Translations under genes and position numbers: made by a program
Source: Glacieibacterium sp965200405
GTDB taxonomy: Bacteria > Pseudomonadota > Alphaproteobacteria > Sphingomonadales > Sphingomonadaceae
DNA: 64,000 nucleotides
Direction: 5' to 3'
NCBI RefSeq assembly: GCF_965200405.1
Contig: NZ_OZ241356.1
Span: 2,356,001-2,420,000 of the forward strand
Notes under the pieces: generated by a model
What the model was told of the DNA's origin: nothing
Database searches by the model: none
Seen by the model: only the letters and a program-made list of their open reading frames with translations
In this document: piece by piece, positions 55,873 to 64,000 of the stretch
Numbering within the stretch: the first letter of the stretch is position 1
Layout: each line of letters begins with the position of its first letter

Positions 55873-57825
55873 ATGAAACTCGCCATTGCGCTGTTGTTGC
55901 TTGCCACGCCGATCGCGGTATCCGCCCAGGCGGGAGCGTCGGACACGCCGGGCAAGACCGCCACCGGCCTGACCTATGTCCAGCCGCGCGACTGGACGCG
56001 TATCGTCGACGGGCCGGCCACCGTGTTCATCGCGCCCGAGGGCACGCTGCGGATCGCGGTCGTCGAGGTCGGTGCGGCAGCCGATGCGCGTGCCGCGGTC
56101 GCTGCGGCCTGGGCGAAGTTCGCGCCCAAGGCGGCACGCACCGTACGACTGGTCAGTCCCGGTGCGCCCGGCGAGGGCTGGGCGGAGCGCGTCAGCTTCG
56201 CCTACGAAACCTCTCCGAACGAGCGCGCCACGGTGGCGGCGCTGGCGTTGCGCAAGGGCACGTCATGGACCGTCGTCATCACCGACGGATCGGACGCGGT
56301 CGCCAACAAGCGCTCCGGCGCGACCGGTTTGATCGTGCAGAGCCTGCGCCCCGCCGGTTATGAGCGCGAGAGCTTTGCCGGCAAGACCGCGCACCGCCTG
56401 ACGCCCGAGCGCATCCGGGTGCTGCGCGACTTCGTCGCCAACTCGGCGCACACGCTGGAGGTGCCGGGCGTCGGGCTGGCGTTCATCGACGGCGGCAAGG
56501 TCGTCTGGGAGGGCGGCATCGGTGTCCGCGCGCTGGGCTCGCCGGCCCCGGTGACGGCGCACACCAAGTTCATGATCGCCTCCAACACCAAGGGCATGTC
56601 GACGCTGCTGCTGTCGGTGCTGGCCGACGAGGGCAAGTTGCGGTGGGACCAGAAGGTCACCGACCTCTACCCCGGCTTTCGCCTCGGCAGCGACGAAGTC
56701 ACCCGCTCGGTCGAGGTGCGCCATCTGGTCTGTGCCTGCACCGGCCTGCCGCGCAAGGACTATGCCTTCATTCTCGCCGACAGCGGCGCGCCGGCGTCCG
56801 ACACGTTCAAGCAGCTGGCGGTGACCCAGCCGACCAGCAAGTTCGGCGAGCTGTTCCAGTATAATAACCTGATGGCCTCGGCGGCGGGCTATGTCGGCGG
56901 GCATCTCAGCTATCCGGGCATGGAGCTCGGCGCCGCCTACGACCGCGCCATGCAGACGCGGATCTTCACCCCGATGGGCATGCGCGACACGACCTTCGAC
57001 ATCAAGGTCGGCGAGAGCGGCGACTGGGCCCGCCCACACGGCTTCGACGTCGACGGGCGCATGACCCTGATGTCGAACAGCTTCAACCATCTGATCGCGC
57101 CGCACCGGCCGGCGGGTGGCGCCTGGTCGAGTGCCGCCGACATGGCGCGCTATGCCCAGCTCGAACTGTCGAAGGGCGTCCTTCCCAACGGCAAGCGGCT
57201 GGTCAGCGAGGCCAACCTGCTGGAGCGGCGCAAGCACAATGTCCCGATCGGCGAGGATAGCTGGTACGGCATGGGCCTGATCGACCAGACCCAGTCCGGC
57301 GTTCATGTCGTCACCCACGGCGGTACGCTGCAGGGCTATCACAGCACCTTCTTCGTGCTGCCGGATGCCGGTATCGGCGCGGTGATCCTGACCAATGCTG
57401 ACAGCGGGCCGGCGATGTTCCCACCCCTGCTGCGCCGCCTGCTGGAGGTCGTCTACGACGGCAAGCCCGAGGCGGTCGACGCCATCGCCCCGGCCGAGGC
57501 GCGGCTCAAGGCCAGCGCGGCGGCCAAGCGCGCCCGCCTGACGGTGCCGGGCGATCCAGCGGTACTGGCGGGGCTTGCCACCAACTACCGCTCGCCCGAC
57601 GGCATCCATCTGTCGATCACTGATCGCAGCGGCGGCAAATGGCTGACCGCTGGCTTTATCGAAGGCCCGGTCGCGACCCGCAAGAACGAGGACGGCAGCG
57701 TCTCGCTCGTGTCCGCCGGCCCTGGCAACATCGGTGTCGATGCGCTGGTCGGGACCAAGGACGGCCTGCGCACCCTCGCGATCCGCGATAGCCAGCACGA
57801 GTATCTCTATACCGAGGTCCGCTAG
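55873..57825 (+). CDS. Exported S12-family serine hydrolase (3 of 3) with extra N-terminal domain
   Basis: A 650-residue protein. The signal peptide (1-19) is followed by an extra domain of about 150 residues that has no catalytic motif I recognise. The S12 domain then begins near 175 with SNTK (S237, K240), YNN (330-332) and THGGTLQG. The start at 55873 has AGAGAGG in front. Tail to tail with the Asp-hydroxylase-like gene, 16 bases apart. Confidence 0.87.
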   Translation: MKLAIALLLLATPIAVSAQAGASDTPGKTATGLTYVQPRDWTRIVDGPATVFIAPEGTLRIAVVEVGAAADARAAVAAAWAKFAPKAARTVRLVSPGAPGEGWAERVSFAYETSPNERATVAALALRKGTSWTVVITDGSDAVANKRSGATGLIVQSLRPAGYERESFAGKTAHRLTPERIRVLRDFVANSAHTLEVPGVGLAFIDGGKVVWEGGIGVRALGSPAPVTAHTKFMIASNTKGMSTLLLSVLADEGKLRWDQKVTDLYPGFRLGSDEVTRSVEVRHLVCACTGLPRKDYAFILADSGAPASDTFKQLAVTQPTSKFGELFQYNNLMASAAGYVGGHLSYPGMELGAAYDRAMQTRIFTPMGMRDTTFDIKVGESGDWARPHGFDVDGRMTLMSNSFNHLIAPHRPAGGAWSSAADMARYAQLELSKGVLPNGKRLVSEANLLERRKHNVPIGEDSWYGMGLIDQTQSGVHVVTHGGTLQGYHSTFFVLPDAGIGAVILTNADSGPAMFPPLLRRLLEVVYDGKPEAVDAIAPAEARLKASAAAKRARLTVPGDPAVLAGLATNYRSPDGIHLSITDRSGGKWLTAGFIEGPVATRKNEDGSVSLVSAGPGNIGVDALVGTKDGLRTLAIRDSQHEYLYTEVR

Positions 57826-57841
57826 GCGTCGCGGCGGCCCC

Positions 57842-59125
57842 TCATTCGCCGAACGCAGTGCGGGGGTCGCCCCGGTGTGCGTCGGCGAGCGGGAACAGGG
57901 TCTGGAGCAGGCCGCGCTCGACCTCGCTCAGATGCGGGTTCCAGGTGTCGAAGATCAGCACGGCGCGGAGCTGGCCTGAGCGGTTCCACGCCTCGTGCTC
58001 GATGGTGTCGTCGAAGCCGAACGCCTCGCCCTCGCGCCAGGTCCGCATCTCGCCACCGACGCGGAAGGCACAACCGTCCGGCACGATCAGCGGCAGGTGG
58101 ATGATCGCCCGGGCGTTGGTCACGCCGGTATGCGCCGGCAGGTGGGTCCCCGGGCGCAGCAGCGAGAAGAACACCGTCGGCGCCCGGCCGGGAATGCGCG
58201 CCAGCGGCAGCGCTTCGACGGCGGCGACCGTGGCCGGGCATCTGGCGCAGGCCGCCTCGTCGCGCGTGCCGTTGCGCCAGAAATGATAGGCGCTCCAGTC
58301 GAGCCTGCCGTCGAGCCCGGACCATTTGTTCGCCGGCGTGCCCGACGGCATGTTGACGTAGGGCGCCAGACCTGGGGCGCCGTCGGCCAGCAGCGCCGCC
58401 AGTTCATCGCGGATCGCCGCGGTCTGCGCCTCGATCCGCTCGAGCCACGGGAAATGCCGGCGCTCGAAGAATTCGTCCGCCGGCAGGAACGGAAAGTGCA
58501 GCCCGGCAGGCTGGTTGGCATAGATCGCCCGGCGGCCGAGCATATGGTCGATGCACGCATCGAAGCGGCGGCGATCCTGCACCGGCACGGCGGCGCGCGC
58601 TTCGGCCAAGCCACCGTCGACGGCCTCGGCCAGCGCTGCCTGCCCGGCCATCACGGCGGCGCGGGCGTGGTCGAGCAGGTCCCTGAATGCCGGGGAGGGC
58701 GCCTCGATCTGCGCGCCCATCGCCAGCACGCCGGTCCAGCGTTCTGCCGCCGCGTGTCGGTCGCCGCGGCGCTCATGCCACTCCGCACTGCGCACCAGGG
58801 CCATCAGGTGGCGCTGGTCGATCGCCAGTGCATTGTCGAGCGCGGCCTTTTCGCCGGCGTCGTCGCCCTGCGCGCGACAGGCCCGCGCGACGTTCATCCA
58901 CAATTCGGGCGCCTTGGTATCGACGGCCACGGCGCGGCGGAACCACGCCTCAGCGTCGGCAGGCGCGTCGCCCAGCGCGATGATGCCGAGCGCGTTGAGC
59001 GCCTGCGGTTGCTCGCCGGCCTGCGCGACAACCTGGCGGTACAGGCGGGCCGCCTCGGGCAGGCGACCATCGCGCTGCGCCGCCTGTGCCCGCGACAGGT
59101 ACTGCTGGAGCTCGGTCGGGTTCAT
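57842..59125 (-). CDS. Aspartyl/asparaginyl beta-hydroxylase-like protein with TPR
   Basis: A 427-residue cytoplasmic protein. TPR-like helices occupy about 5-130, and the C-terminal Asp/Asn hydroxylase domain (PF05118-like) about 200-400. Visible iron and 2-oxoglutarate residues are H332 (PAHTGVTNAR, R339), the FDDTIEHEAWN motif (H377) and R387. Such genes commonly stand beside TonB receptors in sphingomonads and Caulobacter. The target of hydroxylation is unknown. It follows the second TonB receptor on the same strand, past a terminator. Confidence 0.87.
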   Translation of the reverse strand: MNPTELQQYLSRAQAAQRDGRLPEAARLYRQVVAQAGEQPQALNALGIIALGDAPADAEAWFRRAVAVDTKAPELWMNVARACRAQGDDAGEKAALDNALAIDQRHLMALVRSAEWHERRGDRHAAAERWTGVLAMGAQIEAPSPAFRDLLDHARAAVMAGQAALAEAVDGGLAEARAAVPVQDRRRFDACIDHMLGRRAIYANQPAGLHFPFLPADEFFERRHFPWLERIEAQTAAIRDELAALLADGAPGLAPYVNMPSGTPANKWSGLDGRLDWSAYHFWRNGTRDEAACARCPATVAAVEALPLARIPGRAPTVFFSLLRPGTHLPAHTGVTNARAIIHLPLIVPDGCAFRVGGEMRTWREGEAFGFDDTIEHEAWNRSGQLRAVLIFDTWNPHLSEVERGLLQTLFPLADAHRGDPRTAFGE

Positions 59126-59164
59126 CGCCGCCGACCATAGCGGCTGGCCCCGCCGCGATAAAGC

Positions 59165-59190
59165 AAGGGGCGGACCATGGCCCGCCCCTT
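59165..59190 (-). terminator. Terminator after the second TonB receptor gene
   Basis: AAGGGGCGG and CCGCCCCTT pair perfectly around an eight-base loop. On the minus strand TTGCTTTAT follows. It lies 21 bases past the receptor stop and upstream of the hydroxylase gene. Confidence 0.7.
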
Positions 59191-59211
59191 CGTCGTCACT
59201 CGATCGCCCGA

Positions 59212-62200
59212 CTAGAACTTGATGCGCGCGCCAGCGGTGAAGCGCCGGCCGATCGCATCATAGGTCGACGGGAAGGTGTTGCCGCTGTTGTAGCTGGTCT
59301 GGCCGATGTTGCTGCCGACCGACGGCGGATCCTTGTCGAGCAGGTTCTCGACCGTCAGCGTGATCTCCAGGCGCTCGCCGACCATGAAGCGGCTGCTCAG
59401 GTCGAACCAGTCATAGGCCTTGATCCGGCGATAGGCAGGGAAGGCAGGGCCGTTGCTGCCGAAGTTGCTCGCGTTGGCGTCGAACGGCTCCTGCTTCAGC
59501 GGCGAGATGTGGCGCCACAGCAGCGACAGGTCGACCCCGCCAAAGCTCAGGGTGGTGCGCTGGTTGAGGCTGAACTTTGGCAGCAGCGAGCCGCCCGACC
59601 CCGAGACGAGGCCGTTACCGGGCAGGCAGTTGACGCTGTAATAGCCGGCGCACTCGCGGTTGAGGCCGCCCGGACCGGCCTGGAACTTGTAGTTGAGGAC
59701 GTAATTCGCGTTGGCGCTGAGTGCCAGCCGCAGGTCCTCGGTCAGGTCGGTGCGGAAGTTGGCGGTCACGTCGATACCGCGCGTCTTGTAGCGGCCGGCG
59801 TTGGTCGTCGGCGAGGGCAGGCCCGGCGTCGTGCTGGGATCGCCGTCGAGGCCACCGGTCGCCGGATCGCGGCGGATCGTGTTGCACGCCGCGCTGCTCG
59901 CGCTGCTCGCGGTGATGTTACCGAAGCAGGCGCCGATCAGGTCGCCTGGGCTCGGCTGGCTGAGCGCGTTGCGGATCTTGATCTGGTAGAAGTCGGCGGA
60001 CACCGAGAAGTTACGCAGGAAGCTCGGCTGGAAGACGCCGCCCGCGGTGAACGTGTCGGCCTTTTCCGGACGGTTGTTTGGGTTGCCGGAGAAGGTCGCG
60101 TTGATCTGACCGGCCGAGGGCGGGTCGATCGCGCCGAGCTGGCTGGCGGGAGCACCCTGCGCGATGCAGATGTTCTGCAGGTTGCTGAGCGGAGCGGTGC
60201 CGGCGACCTGCGCCGGAGTCCGCGCCACGGCGGCGCCCTGGCAGGGATCGTTGCGCAGGTTGGTCAGCCCGACCTGCGACGGCTGGAACAGTTCGCCGAC
60301 GTTCGGCGCACGCACGGCGCGCTGGTAGTTGCCGCGGAACTTCAGGCCGTCGATCGGCTCCCAAGTGGCACCGCCCTTGTAGGTCGTGGCGTTGAACTCC
60401 GGCGAACCGACTGCATCGACCTTGTACGCCGAGTAGCGGACGCCGGCCTCCACGGTCAGGCTGCGCACCAGCGGCGCGTCGGCGATCACCGGGACGATGA
60501 CCTCGCCAAAGCCTTCGTAGACGCTGTAGCCGCCGCTGACCGGGATGATGCCGCCGCCGGCACCCCCGAGCTCGCCGGGGCTTTGCGACAGCGTGTCGGC
60601 GGTGACGCTGGCCTTGTACTTGCGGTACTCGGCGCCGACCGCGATCGACACCGGCTGCGATGCCGAGCTCAGCTGGAACAGGTCGCCGTTGACGACGCCG
60701 TGGACCTGCAACAGCGAGGTCTTGTCCGACGAGAAGGCCGGAACGAGGAGGTAGTTGACCGCCTCGGGCGTGATCGTGCCGCCGTCGCCAAAGACGTTGA
60801 CGGGTACGCAGCCGCCGGTCGGATCGTTGCAGGCGGTCGTGCTGCTGGCATTCAGGGCCTGCTGCAGCCGGGTCGCCGAGACGTAGTTCTGCTGCGTCTG
60901 GGTGTTCTCGCTTTCGCCGTACGCGCCATAGACGTCGTAGCGGAAGCTGTCGGTGATGCTGCCGCGCAGGCCGGCGCGATAATTGAACAGCGTCGTCTGG
61001 TAGTTGCTGACACGGCCACCCGCCTCGACGAGGCGGCGCGAAAGGTTGGTCGAGAAGGACTCGGTGCTGGTGGCGCTGCAGTTCACCGGCGCCTGGATTC
61101 CCGGCGTGTTGGGGTCGAAGTCGTTGTTGGCGCAGAAGGTTGCCCGCGCGCTGGCCGGCAGGAACGGATTGTTCAGTGGGATCGTGACCGGGGTGGAGAA
61201 AGCACCCGACGGCGCGATGATGGTGTTGACGGTGTTCTTGGAGAACAGGCCCTGGGTGTAGATCTCCAGCCCGTCGCTCGCCTCGTAATGGGCCGCGCCA
61301 TAGATGTTGAAGCGTTTGAACGGCGTCGAGAAGATGTTGTACGGATTGAAGTTGAACGTCGCAAAGACCGGCAGCAGGGCACCGGTCGTCGGGTCGATGT
61401 TGCGGTTGCCCAGGCCCGGCACCGAGAAGCGCGCCGGCACGGCGGTCTGCGACGCACCCGAGGCCGTCCCGTCGAACGAATCCAGCGTGTCGTTGGACAG
61501 AGGGCGGTCGCCGGCGAAGAACACTTCGTCGGCCTTCTGGTAGCCGATGCTCAGCACCGCGTTACCGCGTCCGTCGTCGAAGTTCGCGCCGATCGTCGCG
61601 TCGACCCGGATGCGGTAGCCGTCGCCGCGCTCCGTCAGGCTGTTGCTGACGTTGAGGTCGACACCGGCGAAGTCGCGCTTGGTGATGAAGTTGACGACGC
61701 CCGACACCGCGTCGGCGCCATAGGTCGTGCTCGCGCCGCCGGTCAGCAGGTCGACGCGGTCGATCAGCGCCAGCGGGATATTGTTGAGGTCGACGCTGCC
61801 GTTGAGGTCGGCGGGCGTGATGCGCGTGCCGTCGAGCAGCACGATGTTGCGGTTGGCACCGAGGCCGCGCAAGTCGACGAACGACGCGCCGCCATTGCCG
61901 TTGTTGACGCTGGTGCCGACGTTCGGCGAGACGCCGGGAATGTCGCGGATCAGCCGCTCGGCCGTCGTCGACTGCTTGAGGTCGATTTCTTCTGAGGAGG
62001 TGACCGACACCGGGCTCGACGAGACGAGATTGGGATTGCGGATCAGGGTGCCGGTGACGACGACATCGGCGCCCGGGGCCTCGTCGGCGACTGCGGCTTC
62101 GGCGGTCTGGGCGCCGGGTGGAGGAGTAGTGGCCACCTGCGCGAGCACAGGTTGGACGAATAGTGACACTCCAGCGAACAAGGTCGACGCCAACAGGCGC

Positions 62201-62220
62201 GATCGATACTGACTCAGCAT
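59212..62220 (-). CDS. TonB-dependent outer-membrane receptor
   Basis: A 1002-residue receptor. The signal peptide (1-27) ends in VLAQ. The plug starts with DVVVTGTLIRNPN and has RGLGANRNIVLLDGTR and GGASTTYGADAVSGVVNFITKRDF. The barrel ends RFTAGARIKF with a terminal Phe. It is of the same large class as the receptor at 47-50 kb, yet distinct. AGGGGA precedes the ATG. The 233 bases upstream, shared with a divergent small gene, hold no clear operator. The nearby GH67 enzyme suggests an oligosaccharide ligand. Confidence 0.93.
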   Translation of the reverse strand: MLSQYRSRLLASTLFAGVSLFVQPVLAQVATTPPPGAQTAEAAVADEAPGADVVVTGTLIRNPNLVSSSPVSVTSSEEIDLKQSTTAERLIRDIPGVSPNVGTSVNNGNGGASFVDLRGLGANRNIVLLDGTRITPADLNGSVDLNNIPLALIDRVDLLTGGASTTYGADAVSGVVNFITKRDFAGVDLNVSNSLTERGDGYRIRVDATIGANFDDGRGNAVLSIGYQKADEVFFAGDRPLSNDTLDSFDGTASGASQTAVPARFSVPGLGNRNIDPTTGALLPVFATFNFNPYNIFSTPFKRFNIYGAAHYEASDGLEIYTQGLFSKNTVNTIIAPSGAFSTPVTIPLNNPFLPASARATFCANNDFDPNTPGIQAPVNCSATSTESFSTNLSRRLVEAGGRVSNYQTTLFNYRAGLRGSITDSFRYDVYGAYGESENTQTQQNYVSATRLQQALNASSTTACNDPTGGCVPVNVFGDGGTITPEAVNYLLVPAFSSDKTSLLQVHGVVNGDLFQLSSASQPVSIAVGAEYRKYKASVTADTLSQSPGELGGAGGGIIPVSGGYSVYEGFGEVIVPVIADAPLVRSLTVEAGVRYSAYKVDAVGSPEFNATTYKGGATWEPIDGLKFRGNYQRAVRAPNVGELFQPSQVGLTNLRNDPCQGAAVARTPAQVAGTAPLSNLQNICIAQGAPASQLGAIDPPSAGQINATFSGNPNNRPEKADTFTAGGVFQPSFLRNFSVSADFYQIKIRNALSQPSPGDLIGACFGNITASSASSAACNTIRRDPATGGLDGDPSTTPGLPSPTTNAGRYKTRGIDVTANFRTDLTEDLRLALSANANYVLNYKFQAGPGGLNRECAGYYSVNCLPGNGLVSGSGGSLLPKFSLNQRTTLSFGGVDLSLLWRHISPLKQEPFDANASNFGSNGPAFPAYRRIKAYDWFDLSSRFMVGERLEITLTVENLLDKDPPSVGSNIGQTSYNSGNTFPSTYDAIGRRFTAGARIKF

Positions 62221-62453
62221 CTCGAATTTCCCCTTTCACATCTGAATTGTGTCAGCCTGCCTTTTTACCAAGTTCTGCGGCCAACACCTGCGGACGATGG
62301 TGCAACTGTTAAGGGTGGAGCTGTTCGCTCACAATGCAGCTATCCAGATCTGTGTATTTTTTCCACGCATTGTAGCAACATCGTCACACCTGCCATGAGC
62401 TTGTCCGCGCCCGCGACAGTCTCTAGCCTGATCTGGTGACTGAAAGGACGAGC

Positions 62454-62987
62454 ATGATCGTGCGCTGCATGGTGACGGCCCTGGTATTGACCATGTCGGT
62501 GGGGGCGGAGGCAGCAACGTCCCCGAGCGCCAGTGACCGGGTGCTGCAACCCTTCGCCGATTGTCGCGCGATTGGCGCACCGGATGCGCGCCTTGCCTGC
62601 TTCGACAAGGCGGCAGCCTCGCTGGAGGCGGCAGTTGCTGCGCGTGACGTGCGCATCGTCGACCGGCAGGAGATCGGCAGGGTCAAACGCTCGCTGTTCG
62701 GCTTCGCATTGCCGAGGGTCGCGCTGTTCGACGGTGGCGACCGCAAGACCGGGCGGGACGAGCCCGACTTCACCGAGATCGACACGACCATCGCCAGCGC
62801 CCGGCGGGTCGAGAACGATCGGATCGAACTTCAGCTGGCCGACGAGGACGCCCGATGGCGCACCACCGAGCCTATGTCGTTCACGCCGCGCAACGGCGCG
62901 AAGATCCACATCCGCAAGGGCGCCCTCGGCAACTATTTCCTGTCGATCGCCGGCGAGCGCACCGTGCGCGGGATGCGCGTCCGCTAG
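62454..62987 (+). CDS. Hypothetical exported protein
   Basis: A 177-residue protein with a signal peptide (1-21, ending GAEAA). A CRAIGAPDARLACFDKAA segment (near 37-54) has the C...RLACFD form seen at the N-terminus of several exported proteins of unknown role. The remainder is strand-rich. AAAGGA stands six bases before the ATG. No family name can be given. Divergent from the TonB receptor and convergent with the GH67 gene. Confidence 0.6.
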   Translation: MIVRCMVTALVLTMSVGAEAATSPSASDRVLQPFADCRAIGAPDARLACFDKAAASLEAAVAARDVRIVDRQEIGRVKRSLFGFALPRVALFDGGDRKTGRDEPDFTEIDTTIASARRVENDRIELQLADEDARWRTTEPMSFTPRNGAKIHIRKGALGNYFLSIAGERTVRGMRVR

Positions 62988-63006
62988 GCCCTGAACATGC
63001 TCCGGG

Positions 63007-64000
63007 TCAGGGATTGCCCGGCGCGTAGGTGAAGTCCTGCGCCTTGTACCACGCCAGGTCGTGCGCCGGCGGAGCGGCACCGGCAGGCAGTTTCAGGCCG
63101 TTGACCGACATCCAGTAGGACAGGCTGGCATCGCGCCACCACCGCGCGTCGCGCTCCTCGATCCTGAGGAACGCGGCGGTCTTGGCGAAGCGTTCGGCAT
63201 CGACCTGCGGCTCCAGCGTCGCCCAGGTCCGGCCTGCCGAGGCGACGCTGGCGATGCCCCTGTCGTAGTCGGCGACCATCTCCTCCCACAGCGTCCGGCC
63301 CGACTTCATGCGGTAGTTCCACGGCAGGTGATGGAACCACAGGATGTCGCGCTCGGGTGTCGTCGCCGGGTCGGCCAGCTGCCGCGCGATGGCGGGCGCA
63401 TATTGCGCGACGGCGTTGCTCCCGGAGGCGGTGCGGTCGAAGCCGATACCGTCCTTGCCGGCGCGGGCATAATAGACCGGGTTCCACTCGGGACGCTTGA
63501 GGTCGGCGATCCACGGCGCCGGGCCAAAGTGATGCCCGGTCGCCATCTGGTGGGCAAGACCGAGCGGCGTCATGTAATCCACAACCGCCTCGCGCGAGCC
63601 GGCCATCATCCGCACTACCGGGTCGACCACCGCGGCGTTGGGCGCAAAGGTCATCGCCGCCCATTCGCGCGCCACCGCATCCGACGAGATTTCCGGGTTC
63701 CAGGCGAAGCGCCCGAAGGCGTACCAATTGGCCTGGTTGAAGGTCGATCCCGACCAGTCGCGGTCGCGGCCGATGTTGGCGACCCCGGCGATGCCGGTCA
63801 GCGCATGCCCGTCCAGCGATCCGTCGACGACCTTGGCGACCGTCGAGCCCGGCCCCTTGGCGAGGGTGTCGCTGCGTAGCGCCTCCTCGAACATCGGGCC
63901 GAGGTAGGCGAGGCTGGTCGCCTGGCCGAGATACTCCTTGGTCGCCTGGAACTCCATCATCAGCGGGGTGCGCGGCATCGCCCCGAACAGCGGGTGAAAC
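63007..64000 (-). CDS. Alpha-glucuronidase GH67 (C-terminal part, runs off the window)
   Basis: The last 331 codons of a GH67 enzyme; the gene starts beyond base 64000. FGAMPRTPLMMEFQATKEYLGQ, then GIAGVANIGRDRDW, QANWYAFGRFAWNPE and the C-terminal WFHHLPWNYRM segment are family hallmarks. GH67 enzymes remove 4-O-methylglucuronic acid from xylo-oligosaccharides and are usually cytoplasmic or periplasmic. The catalytic acids lie partly outside the window, so activity cannot be judged. Confidence 0.88.
   Translation of the reverse strand, partial: FHPLFGAMPRTPLMMEFQATKEYLGQATSLAYLGPMFEEALRSDTLAKGPGSTVAKVVDGSLDGHALTGIAGVANIGRDRDWSGSTFNQANWYAFGRFAWNPEISSDAVAREWAAMTFAPNAAVVDPVVRMMAGSREAVVDYMTPLGLAHQMATGHHFGPAPWIADLKRPEWNPVYYARAGKDGIGFDRTASGSNAVAQYAPAIARQLADPATTPERDILWFHHLPWNYRMKSGRTLWEEMVADYDRGIASVASAGRTWATLEPQVDAERFAKTAAFLRIEERDARWWRDASLSYWMSVNGLKLPAGAAPPAHDLAWYKAQDFTYAPGNP

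Noticed and set aside
52747..57825. The three serine hydrolases as a recent tandem triplication
   Set aside because: Their lengths, flanking domains and motif residues (SVSK, STGK, SNTK) differ too much for recent copies.
59086..61995. A 969-codon frame opposite the second TonB receptor
   Set aside because: Shadow of the receptor codon pattern, with no signal peptide or domain.

Overview
The window looks like chromosomal DNA from an alphaproteobacterium of the Sphingomonadales (inference). The reasons are high GC, a crtY-crtI-crtB-crtZ carotenoid cluster, two large TonB-dependent receptors, a fused indolepyruvate oxidoreductase, a class I ribonucleotide reductase without an ATP cone, and short ATGA-type gene overlaps. 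No rRNA, CRISPR array, prophage or insertion sequence was seen. There is one tRNA (Leu, UAG).

Layout. 0-4 kb: nrdA-nrdB, then an AT-rich nucleotide-hydrolase-like gene abutting nrdB. 4-16 kb: cell-wall block, with an M15 peptidase divergent from an L,D-transpeptidase, an alpha-2-macroglobulin/PBP1C operon, an M28 peptidase and a small protein behind a possible Fur box. 16-21 kb: csp-infA, then pyrB, a dihydroorotase homologue that has lost its metal ligands, and a Sel1/SPOR protein. 21-30 kb: indolepyruvate oxidoreductase, an SDR enzyme, and tig-clpP-clpX with tRNA-Leu upstream. 30-35 kb: a cyanide-insensitive-type bd oxidase with a 30-residue third subunit, divergent from formate-tetrahydrofolate ligase and a beta-barrel protein. 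35-38.6 kb: a TPP riboswitch, thiC, an M4 (protealysin-type) protease and a small protein resembling its inhibitor emfourin. 38.6-44 kb: carotenoid genes, including a di-iron hydroxylase that may be CrtG. 44-45.4 kb: small genes and an Lrp-type regulator.

45.4-64 kb is the accessory part. It holds a CocE-type acyl hydrolase, a TonB receptor, and a divergent run of M19 dipeptidase, DUF1611/DgcN protein and three different exported S12 serine hydrolases. It continues with an Asp/Asn-hydroxylase-like protein, a second TonB receptor, an orphan exported protein, and the C-terminal part of a GH67 alpha-glucuronidase that runs off the right edge. The combination of M19, DgcN and S12 enzymes suggests import and breakdown of peptides containing D-amino acids. 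The right edge suggests the start of a glucuronoxylan locus.

Points most worth a second look: the peptide locus with its ligand-poor M19 enzyme, the TPP-riboswitch-thiC-protease-inhibitor arrangement, the gene fused to the end of the nrd operon, the dead dihydroorotase, and the histidine-rich tail on trigger factor.
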